Positions 24,231-34,189 of a DNA stretch of 64,000 nt are shown here, piece after piece; positions within the stretch are counted from its first letter, which is position 1; each line of letters begins with the position of its first letter. The notes beneath the pieces were generated by a model. That model was not told where the DNA came from and made no database searches. It worked only from the letters and a program-made list of their open reading frames with translations. Location of the stretch: NCBI GenBank assembly GCA_028622995.1, contig JAJQJQ010000050.1, forward strand, positions 1,860,001 through 1,924,000. The letters are read 5' to 3'. The position numbers and the translations under genes are program-made. This stretch comes from Panagrolaimus kolymaensis (taxonomy: Eukaryota > Nematoda > Chromadorea > Rhabditida > Panagrolaimidae).

Positions 24231-24379
24231 ATGGATGATAACTTCCACTTCAAGGGGCGCGAAGCGCCCCTTTTTTCATTCTCCTTACTACATATTTGGT
24301 ATCAAAATGAAGAGCTCATTCTTATCTATTTTAATTTATATTTTTTTTTTAAAAACATATGTGGATCCCGTGTCACTGG

Positions 24380-26147
24380 TTCCTCTAAACACATAAAAAT
24401 TTATGGGAGGTTCCCATCCTATTAAAGTGGTTAGTAACTATCTCAAATATACTTATATATCATTATTTAATGCTATTTATCATAATATCTTGGCTTTTTA
24501 ACGATTAATTAGCATAATTTAAAGTTTTTCGCGAAAATCACAGTATTTTGACTAAAACTTTTTTTCCATCCAATGGTTTAACTATGAACTTTTGTAACGA
24601 CATGTAAAAATATATATGGAATTTGATTTTCCTTGCCGTTTTTCCAATAAAACCTCTGGGTATTTCAAAATCTTCTGCACAAAATTATTTTAAGGTCCAA
24701 TTTTTTTTTTCAAAAAATCAATGAAAATTTTTTGCAACATGCATTTTCCCTTCGTTTGTCGCATTTGCTCAGTGGTGGAAGGCGGTGGATTGATAGGTGG
24801 AAGAAAGTTCGAAACATAGGAGATGTAAATTATTTTTTTGAATTTCTTTAACTATAAAATGGAGGGGAATATTATAATTAATTATAAAAATAATTTTTGG
24901 GTATATTTGGTTAATAAATATATGGATAATTATGGAAAATTAGCATATTTTTTATATTTTTGACCCCAAACAATTATAAAACAATGAAAATTATTTTTAA
25001 AAGGGTTTTAAATAAATTTTTGCATATTTAATTATTCAAATTTGGTTGAAAAATTTACATAAATAATTGTTTTACTTACAAAATGGTGGATAAATTTGGA
25101 TCTTCAAGTGAATTTGGTTAATATTAGAGCAGTTTAGGTAGAGAGCAGAGATGGTTTGTGTGGATTTTCTCTCATGTTTTGGTGAATTTTTATGGATCTT
25201 TTAATTGTTTTTAGTGGATTTTCATGGATCTTTTGGTGGATATTAGAAGAGCTTCGGGTGGATATTTGACAAAGGTTGATCGATCTTTTGTTTTATTGAT
25301 CTTTTGGGAAATGGATGTTTGGATGGATCTTTATATACCTTTTGGTGGATTATGATGGATCCTCGGGTGGATTTTTTATGGATTTTTGGGTGGATTTTTA
25401 TCGATCTTTGAGTGGATTTTAAAAGATTTTTGGATGGATTTCAATGGTTTGGGTGGACTTTAATAGATCTTTTTATTGTATTTGGTGGATTTTAATGGAC
25501 TTTTGAAGAGCATCAGGATCCACGGGTGGAGAATCTTGGATCTTTTGGTTGATCGATCTTTGGGTGGATTTTCGATGGTTTTTGTGTTTATGAATTTTGG
25601 GTTTATGGATCTGTGAGTGGATTTTTATGGATTTTTACCGTTCTTTCAGTTGATTTAGAAAAATTCTTGGATTGATTTTGAATGATCCCCGGGTTGATTT
25701 TTATGGATCTTCGGGTGGGTTATGATAGATCCTTCCGCGTAATTTGAATGATCCTTGGGTGAATTTCCATGGATCTTTCAACTGTTTTCGGTGGATTTTC
25801 GTGGATATTAGGAGAGCTTCGGGTGGATATTTGACTAAGGTTGATCGATCTTTTTGTTGATCGATCTTAGGGTGGATGTATCTTTAGGTGGATTTTTATG
25901 GATCTCTTTACTGTTTTGGGTGTATTTCTCGGGATCCTTAAGTGGATGGATCTTTTGGTTGATGGATCTTTGTGTTGATTTATCTTTGGGTTGATGGATC
26001 TTTGGGTTGATGGAACAAATTCGTCACTTCAAGGGGCGCGAAGCGCCCCTTTCATTCTTTTACTATACATGTTTGGTATCAAAATGAAGCGCTCAATTTC
26101 CTTTATCTATGTGCCTATATTAATATACGTGGATCCCGTGTCACTGG
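24380..26147 (+). mobile_element. Helitron-like tandem unit B
   Basis: Starts TTCCTCTAAACACAT and ends GTGTCACTGG. The 5' third is a diverged copy of unit A. The tRNA-like module has its A-box at 24765-24775 and AGTTCGAAAC at 24806-24815. A long degenerate TGGAT-rich stretch runs about 25080-26020, and a perfect hairpin is at 26031-26051. It has the same block order as unit A, with more decay in the repeats. Confidence 0.65.
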
Positions 26148-27192
26148 TTCTATAGTACACAAGAAAAAAGAGCCATGCCTCCCTTCCCACTTTCTTTAGC
26201 AAGCCTATTAAGTTATGTTTTCTGATCATATTAATAAGCATTAAAAATGATTATTATTGGGCTTTTTATATACTAATTAGTTAATAGTCGATTTTTCATG
26301 ATTTTTCGCTGTATTTTGACTAAAACTTTTTTTCCAACTAATGCTTTAACTATGAAATTTATATACAACTTATAGCACATATTGACGAATATCTTTTTCC
26401 TTTTGAAATGATAATTAAAGCATCTGGGAATTTCAGGATTTGCTCAGAAAACTTTTTAGGAGTGTAAAAATTTTTCAAAACTTTTGTTGAAAATTTTTTT
26501 CGCAACCTGCATTTTTCCTTCCCTTGCATGTGTGACGCAATGGTGAAAGGCGGTGGATTTGCGAATGGAAAAAAGTTCGATTCCTTGGAAGTGATAAAAT
26601 TTTATGAATATTTTTAACTATAAAATTATGGGGAATATTATTAAAATATTATTAAATAATTTTTGGGTATCTTAAATATTCATAATTATGGAGAAATTTA
26701 CATAAAATGTCGATTTTTATACTTTTTTGAATGCAAATAATTATGAATCGTCTGTGTATCGTTTTAAACGGAGAATTAATAATTTTTGGTATCTTTAATT
26801 ATGCAAATTTAACTTATAAATTTGCATAATTAATTTATTTTGAGAATTTTACTTTTGCGTGAATCTAAGGGAATAAAGTTTAACAAAACCCGATAAAGCC
26901 ATAAAGCTTATAAAAATTTTTAAGTGGATCAATTAAAAAAGAATTTTGAATCTTTTTGTATTAGTATGTTGGATCTCCCAGTTACCATTTAATGAATCTT
27001 TTGTTGAATTATCATGGATACTTGGATCCTTTATAAAGAGTATTTCACCATTAAAAACCACTTCAAGTGGATCGAAGCGCCCCTTTTTTTATTGCAATAT
27101 TGCATATTTGGTATCAAAATAAAGGGAATTTTAATTAATTTCATATCATGTAGCATATATATCTAATGTAAATTGACCCGTGGATCCACTGG
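26148..27192 (+). mobile_element. Helitron-like tandem unit C
   Basis: Starts TTCTATAGTACACAAG and ends GTGGATCCACTGG. The conserved TTTTGACTAAAACTTTTTTT block is at about 26314. The tRNA-like module is at 26530-26584 with a consensus B-box GTTCGATTCC. The minisatellite is nearly lost. In the hairpin at 27065-27085 the left arm has mutated (AAGTGGATC) while the right arm is intact. Confidence 0.6.
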
Positions 27193-28329
27193 TTCTATAG
27201 TACACAAGAAAAAACAGGGGTGCCTCCCTTCCCTTTCCAGATGAATGCCTAACATATTTATATGTTCTAGCACCATTATTAAGTGCTTAAAATCATTATT
27301 TCCGAGCTTTCAACCTTTTAATTAGATAATAACTCATTTTTCATGATTTTTCACTGTATTTTGACTAAAACTTTTTTTCCAACTAATGCTTTAACTATGA
27401 AACTCCGTCATTGAGAGGTTTAGCCTATGTAGTATTTGATTTTCCTTTTGATTTGTCAATTAAAAGATCCGGGAATTTCAGGATTTTCCAGCAAAGCTTT
27501 TTTTGAAGTGTAAAAATTGTGTTCAAACTTTTGATGAAAATTTTTTTCGCAACCTGCAAATTTTTTTCAAAGGAAAGGGAAGCAAATTTCTCTCATCCTC
27601 TGCCATACAATTTTGAATCATTTTTCTTTTCAGTCGTATTTTACTAGAAAACTTTTGAAAATGTTTAGCATCAATTTCAAAAATTTATTAGCATTTTTTT
27701 ATACGAATTATCGTCTCCTTTTTAAATAAAACATTTATCCCATATTTTTTTGAAATCATTTTTTTGAGATTAAACCAAATATTTTTTAAACAAATATTTA
27801 CCCGAATTTTTGAATTACCAATTCTCTTGAAAGAATTTGTTTGTATTTAAAAAGTTTTACAAATACCTTCAAAGTTGTACAAAACCCGGTAAAGCCATGA
27901 AGCTTATGAAATTTTTTAAGTGGATCAATTAAAAAATATTTGTGTATCCTTTTTAAAGTTTAGAAGGATGTTATTTATGGATATTAGTGGATTTTCTCTC
28001 CTTTTTGGAAGATTTTCGTATAGTTTTGGGATGATAAATTAAGAACAATAAGGTGGCGGATCTTTGAGAGGAAAATACGTAATCGGTTTTACTTTAATAA
28101 CCATTTTCAAAATCTGCCCTGTTACCATTTAATGGATCTATTGGTGGATTATCAGGGATCCTTGGATCATTAAGAATGATAGTAGGATCACCAATACCAC
28201 ATCAAGGGGCGCGAAGCGCCCCTTTTTTTTAAATTTTTCTTATGTCGTGTTTGGTATCAAATTAAATGGAATTTTCTTTTATTGTTATGGTATACCTATC
28301 TAATGTAAATTGACCCGTGGATCCACTGG
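27193..28329 (+). mobile_element. Helitron-like tandem unit D
   Basis: Starts TTCTATAGTACACAAG and ends GTGGATCCACTGG. The 5' block matches unit C, but the sequence diverges after GCAACCTGCAAA (about 27560), so the tRNA-like module is absent. A perfect hairpin (28204-28224) and the TTTGGTATCAAA tail block are kept. Confidence 0.6.
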
Positions 28330-29745
28330 TTCCTCTAAACACAGAAAAATTTATGGGAGGTTCCCATCCTATTAAAGTGGTTAGTAACTATTTCAAAACT
28401 AATTATATATCATTATTTAATGCTATTTATCATAATATCTTGGCTTTTTAACGATTAATTAGCATAATTTAAAGTTTTTCGCGAAAATCACAGTTTTTTG
28501 ACTAAAACTTTTTTTCCATTCAATGGTTTAACTATGAAACTAGGAGGTGCAGAACTTCAGAATATGACAAATTTGATTTTCCTTTTTATATTTTAACTAA
28601 AGTTATTGGGCTTAGAGAAAAGTTGGCCCCGTTTGCATTATTAAGGTACCATTTTTTTTTTTCAAAAATCGATGAAAAAATTTTGCAACATGCATTTTCC
28701 CTTCCTTTGTCGCACTTGCTCAGTGGTGGAAGGCGGTGTATTGAAAGGTTGATGGAAGTTCGAAACCGCGGAGATGTAAATAATTTTTTTGAATATCTTT
28801 AACTATAAAATGGAGGGAAATATTATTAAAATAATTTATGCTAATTTTATAACATAATTAGAATAATAAAAAAGCGATATTTATCGAAAAATTAGCATAT
28901 TTTTAATGTTTTTGACCAAATTTGGGGTAATGTATCTTTGGTTGATCGATCTTTTGGTGGATTTTCGATGGTTTTTGTGTTTATGGATTTTGGGTTTATG
29001 GATCTGTGAGTGGATTTTTATGGATTTTTACCGTTCTTTGAGTGGATTTAGAAAAATTCTTGGATTGATTTTGAATGATCCACGGGTTGATTTTTATGGA
29101 TCTTCGGGTGGGTTATGATAGATCCTTCCGCGGAATTTGAATGATCCTTGGGTGAATTTCCATGGATCTTTCAACTGTTTTCGGTGGATTTTCGTGGATA
29201 TTTTGGTGGATATTAGGAGAGCTTCGGGTGGATATTTGACTAAGGTAGATCGAACTTTTGGTTGATCGATCTTAGGGTGGATGTATCTTTATGTGGATTT
29301 TTATGGATCTCTTTACTGTTTTGGGTGGATTTCTCGGTATCTTTGGGTTGATGGATCTTTGGGTTGATGGATCTTTGGGTTGATGGATCTTTGGGTTGAT
29401 GGATCTTTGGGTTGATGGATCTTTGGGTTGATGGATCTTTGGGTGGATTTCTCGGTATCCTTGGGTTGATAGATCTTTGGGTTGATGGATCCTTGGGTTG
29501 ATAGATCTTTGGGTTGATGGATCTTTGGGTTGATAGATCTTTGGGTTGATGGATCTTTGGGTTTATGGATCTTTGGGTTGATGGATCTTTGGGTGGATGG
29601 ATGATAACTTCCACTTCAAGGGGCGCGAAGCGCCCCTTTTTTCATTCTCCTTACTACATATTTGGTATCAAAATGAAGAGCTCATTCTTATCTATTTTAA
29701 TTTATATTTTTTTTTTAAAAACATATGTGGATCCCGTGTCACTGG
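28330..29745 (+). mobile_element. Helitron-like tandem unit E
   Basis: Matches unit A base for base by eye at a constant offset of 5350. A single extra 16-bp minisatellite repeat near 29400 changes the offset to 5366. It carries the tRNA-like module (28716-28767) and a hairpin at 29618-29638. It is separated from A by three much more diverged units. Confidence 0.7.
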
Positions 29746-30818
29746 TTCCACTATACACATAAAAATTTGGTACCTACGCCCATACCACTTTTTCCCCGTT
29801 CATATATCTCAATTTTTTTTACAGATTCTGAATCCGTAGCCTATAGGGATCATTCTCCAGCGAACAATTTTGCAAAAATATGCAAATTTTTTTTCACCCA
29901 AAAAACATGTATTTTGACTAAAACTTTTTCCCCAACTAATCGAATAACTATGAATCTCTCGATTTGAGACCTTTGATATATATGGGATTCGATTTTCCTT
30001 TTAGAATTAATTAAACCTACTATTCAAAAAACATTCTAATTGACTCATGTGTTTTTTTTGGTACCAAATTTCACCAAATTTTCGAAAAATTTTTGCAACA
30101 TGCGTCTTTTCCTTTGTAGCTTTTGCTCAGTGGTGAAGGCCAAGGACTGCCAAAAGGAAGAAAGTAAGAAAGTTCGAATTCCCGGAAGTGATTTAAAGGA
30201 ATTTGAATATCTTTAACTATGAAATGAAAGGGAATATTATTAAAATAATTATGTTAATTTTTTGGCATAATTAGAATAATAAAAAAGCGATAACTATCGA
30301 AAAATTAGCATATTTTTAATGTTTTTGACCCAAAACAATTATAAATCAATGGGGAATTTTTTTTATAAGGATTTTAAATAATATTTTGCCTATTTAGTTA
30401 TGTTGATTAAATTAAAGAATTTACATAATTGTAAATTATGACGGATCTTTGGTAGATCTTAATGGATCTTTGTGTGGATTCTTAAGGATCTACGGGTGGA
30501 ATATGATGGATCCTCAGACGAATTTTAATGGATCTTATAACTTTTATGAGTGGATTTTCATGAACGTGGATAGTTCTTTGTGGATCTTCGGGTGGATGGA
30601 TCTTTGGGAATCGTTGAGTGGATAGTTCTTTGAGGATCTTCGGGTGGTTGGATCTTAAGGTGGGTGGATCTTTGGGGATCTTTAGGTGAATTTTGAGGGA
30701 GCACCCTATTATCACTATATACCACAAATCCCAACAAAATGAACGAAGGCTGAGGACCGGCACGAAGTGCCGGGCCGATAGCATTCTCTTATTCTATTAG
30801 GATATGTGGATCCACTGG
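29746..30818 (+). mobile_element. Helitron-like tandem unit F, terminal
   Basis: Starts TTCCACTATACACAT and ends GTGGATCCACTGG, directly followed by satellite TCAAAAAAAC. The tRNA-like module has its A-box at 30123-30133 and AGTTCGAATT at 30171-30180. The 3' hairpin has a different stem, CCGGCAC-GAA-GTGCCGG (30757-30773), with the same GAA loop. Confidence 0.65.
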
Positions 30819-31346
30819 TCAAAAAAACATGAAATCAATTTCGCCCTTTGCAACTTCTGTAAATTAAAGAAGCGATGATTTTCGTTTATTTTTAATTACA
30901 AACACTCGATTAATAGAGACCAAATATATTTAAACTCGTTTTGAAGGGCGAATCAAAAATTTAAAAAAGTATATCAAAAAAACATGAAATCAATTTCGCC
31001 CTTTGCAACTTCTGTAAATTAAAGAAGCGATGATTTTCGTTTATTTTTAATTACAAACACTCGATTAATAGAGACCAAATATATTTAAACTCGTTTTGAA
31101 GGGCGAATCAAAAATTTAAAAAAGTATATCAAAAAAACATGAAATCAATTTCGCCCTTTGCAACTTCTGTAAATTAAAGAAGCGATGATTTTCGTTTATT
31201 TTTAATTACAAACACTCGATTAATAGAGACCAAATATATTTAAACTCGTTTTGAAGGGCGAATCAAAAATTTAAAAATGTGTATCAAAAAAACATGAAAT
31301 CAATTTCGCCCTTTGGAACTTCTGTTAATTAAATATATTTGGCCTC
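30819..31346. repeat. 155-bp satellite, right part
   Basis: Three full monomers (from 30820, 30975 and 31130, exact period 155) and a partial one from 31285. It ends in AAATATATTTGGCCTC, the inverse of the left outer end. The satellite phase continues exactly from 22980, as if the block between were a clean insertion. Confidence 0.88.
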
Positions 31347-32006
31347 TATAAATCTAAGAGCATCTTTTGCTACTATTAAACTTTAAAAATCTGGGAAAAA
31401 TCAAAAACCTTAATAACATGAAGTTTTATCGATTTGTAAAATCATTAAATGAGTTTTTATACCATTTTAGTAAAGATTTTATATTTTTTAAGATTTATTT
31501 ATGAATAACTTGTTTATATACCTCATATTGGTGTCGCATATTCGTGGAGTAACGATTTTAGGAAGGGCTTTATTTTTTTTTACATTCGTACTTTTCTAGC
31601 GTAAAATTACCTGAGGAATCCGAATATGTCTTTAAACACCCCGCCCGCAGCGGTAGATTTCGAGTTTTCCCAAACGAAATATCGAGATTAGGATAAAAAC
31701 GGCTATTTGACCTATTTATTGCTATACTTGTATTTTTGATACCATTCACAAAAATAATCAGCGTATTTTTTACTATTTTTTGATGTTAATAGTTTTAAAA
31801 AAAGCTTCTTTAAAAAAAGTTTAATTTTCTATTCGATTCCTCTGGATCTCGTGTTTTCGCTTTAAAACTGGTTAAACTAGCTACAGAATCGTGATCAGCG
31901 ACCTCGAAAACCCCTGGGTAGTGAAAAATATCCCGAAAAAGGGAATTAAATTTTTTTCCAAATATATCGAACTTCTGTAAAAGCTCGATTTTCTCAAAAA
32001 ATGGCT
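31347..32006. repeat. Dispersed repeat copy, left flank of LTR element
   Basis: The part at about 31720-31925 is related in inverse orientation to 2440-2640. No gene is visible. The last four bases, GGCT (32003-32006), recur at 44866-44869 as the target duplication of the LTR element. Confidence 0.5.
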
Positions 32007-32422
32007 TGAAATGAATGGGTTGGGTAGGTACTCTGATCTTGGTCCTTTATCCATGTATGGAGATAGTGTATGTGTGTAGCGTATTGCGGTTCGATCCTTC
32101 ACGTGGTGACAGAGGTATAGTTTATTAGCGATGGGACATTAGCATAACATTATACAAATACTAGTCTACTGTTACCTAAAGAGAGAGATGGATAACACAG
32201 TCAGCTACAGCTTCATGATGGTTGAGGCTGCCAGAGCCTGAGGCTGCGACCGACACTGACTGCGACTGATTGAGTGAGTTACTCTGACATCGACTGGCAT
32301 GTTTAGCAAGAGGTGGTCCTGCCTTATATACTGCATCATCGTCGATGCATCAAGGCGTGTCCTGCTACTGTCGTTGGCCTCGTCGCATTGGTTGTGGCTT
32401 GAGAGAAGGCATAGCCATTACA
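32007..32422 (-). repeat. 3' LTR
   Basis: 416 bp, identical by eye to 44450-44865. On the minus strand it holds TATATAAGG (32323-32331) and, downstream, AATAAA (32121-32126). This is the promoter/poly(A) order expected of U3-R. Confidence 0.9.
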
Positions 32423-34189
32423 TGTTAGACCCTCGAAGATCAACGTCCTCGTTGATTTGAGTGATGGGACGTTTCACTTCGGATATCAATAAAGTGAAGT
32501 AGGTCAATGGCTGCCGGGACGTAAGTAGCTTTGTTGACTTGAGGCTCGTCCTTGGCATTGAAAATTTGTTGGATTGAAATGATCAATGATGAAGTGGCTT
32601 TTCGACTGAACTGTGTTTTACAAATAAAAAATGTGAATAAAGAGAGAAGGGTAAATTAACAAAAAGTGGGTCATAAATAATAATGAGAGAAAGAGGGAAT
32701 CTCAAGATTAATTAAGTTTTACGTTTTACAAAAGTATGTTACATAAATATAAAATTATAATGTTACAAAACAATCTAAAATAATGTTTTACATAATGTGG
32801 CTAATGGCTATTAAACAATTATAAAAGTTCTTAAAGATATTTATTTTATTTATTTTCTTCTGGTGGTGATTTGGCTTTTGGTTCAGCTTCTGGATCATCG
32901 CGGCAGTGGTATGCTTGTGGATAATCGGCAGCATGGCATGGGACTGTTTTAGGATCATGTGGATGTTAGGCATTTGGTTTCATATGAAATGAATGTGAAG
33001 ATGTATGGATCACGGTGGAGTGTAATATGTTGATTGTTGAGTGTTTTATTAAATCCGGGTAAGGACCTTATTTTGTGAATTTTATCAAGTTGGTTTAACA
33101 TTAAATTTTGGCTTTTATGTTGATGGAAGGTAAGGTATAATGTTGTTATCTCCAAATTTAGTTGTTTACAGCTGGAGGCGTCTAACACGACAGCCAAGGC
33201 TACCATGTTAGACCCTCGAAAATCAACGACCGCGTTGATTCGAGTTGTTGGTTGTATTATTGTGTGGACGTTGCATGATTTCGGCATTCTTTTTTAAAAA
33301 AAGTCATTAAGCTTTCGCAAAAACAGTTTAGTGATGGATCCAACTTTTAAGAAATCATATGAAGCATTTTTGTGAGATGACTTTTGTGGTCCATGATAAA
33401 AATAAAGTTTTAGTAAAAATTATTGGATCAGATGGAAGAATCTTTTAATTTTATAATCTTGAGTAGTGAAGGTTCAAGAATATGCTTTAATCCAGATTCA
33501 TGGAATAGCAAAGAATAAAACAAAAATCTTTTAATCGAGGAAGTTGAGAAGACATCAAAAAGTGAAAAATTTTCCCATTTAGTATTTCTCAAGCAGTTAT
33601 TTTGCATATGGGTATTATTATTTTGGTATTGTCCTGTCTTCTTTTTTAGGATCCATTTCTCATCAAATTGATGTTACAAAAGACAAAAACATATTAATCA
33701 ATCATAAAAATTTAATCAAAGATTCAAGGGTAGTCTTATATAAGAAAAGACAAAAACAACCAGAGAACCTTTTTTAAATCTAATTATTTTTGTTCAGACT
33801 TTATTTTCTTTTCAAGTTTTCAAAAAAACTGTTTCATAAAAATAATTAAGTTAGATGATAAGAAAATTTGATAGAAAAAAAATGTTACTATTGATAAAGA
33901 TAAAAAGATGGATGTTCATTTTTCGAAATTCGAGTAATGTGTACTTCAAGGTTATAAAATGTTTTAAACAATAAAGGTGGGGCTGTTTCATATGAAAACT
34001 TATGTAAAATTTTGGATCAAGTTTTCATGGACAAATTTTAACTTTTGCAAAAAGTTATGAGTCAAAATTTTGTTGTTTTTATGAGTTGAAAATAAAAAAT
34101 TATAATTTTTTTTAGAGAAAAAAATAGTGTTTTACGAAAATGTTCCGAAAAAAATAATGAACAAAAAAAATATTTGGATTAGACATTGT
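32423..34189. other. LTR element 3' internal region
   Basis: No convincing gene; minus-strand frames of 61 and 110 residues (32788-33287) match nothing I know. A TGTTAGACCCTCGAA(G/A)ATCAACG block with a small hairpin occurs beside the LTR (32423) and again at about 33207. Confidence 0.5.

Larger units (their letters stand above)
22980..24379 (+). mobile_element. Helitron-like tandem unit A
   Basis: Starts TTCCTCTAAACACAG and ends GTGTCACTGG. Contents in order: a 5' region shared among units (GACTAAAACTTTTTTTCCA near 23150), a tRNA-like module (23361-23420), G/T-rich GGATCTTTGGGTTGAT minisatellite (about 23990-24230), a GAA-loop hairpin at 24252-24272, then a TTTGGTATCAAAATGAA tail block. Identical by eye to unit E, apart from one fewer 16-bp repeat and small differences at the junctions. 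It encodes no protein. Confidence 0.7.

Noticed and set aside
23922..24248. Minus-strand ORF of repeated DPSTQRSINPKIHQPK (also 29240-29614)
   Set aside because: It is a by-product of a 16-bp minisatellite (three units make 48 bases). There is no start context, and it lies inside a non-coding array unit.
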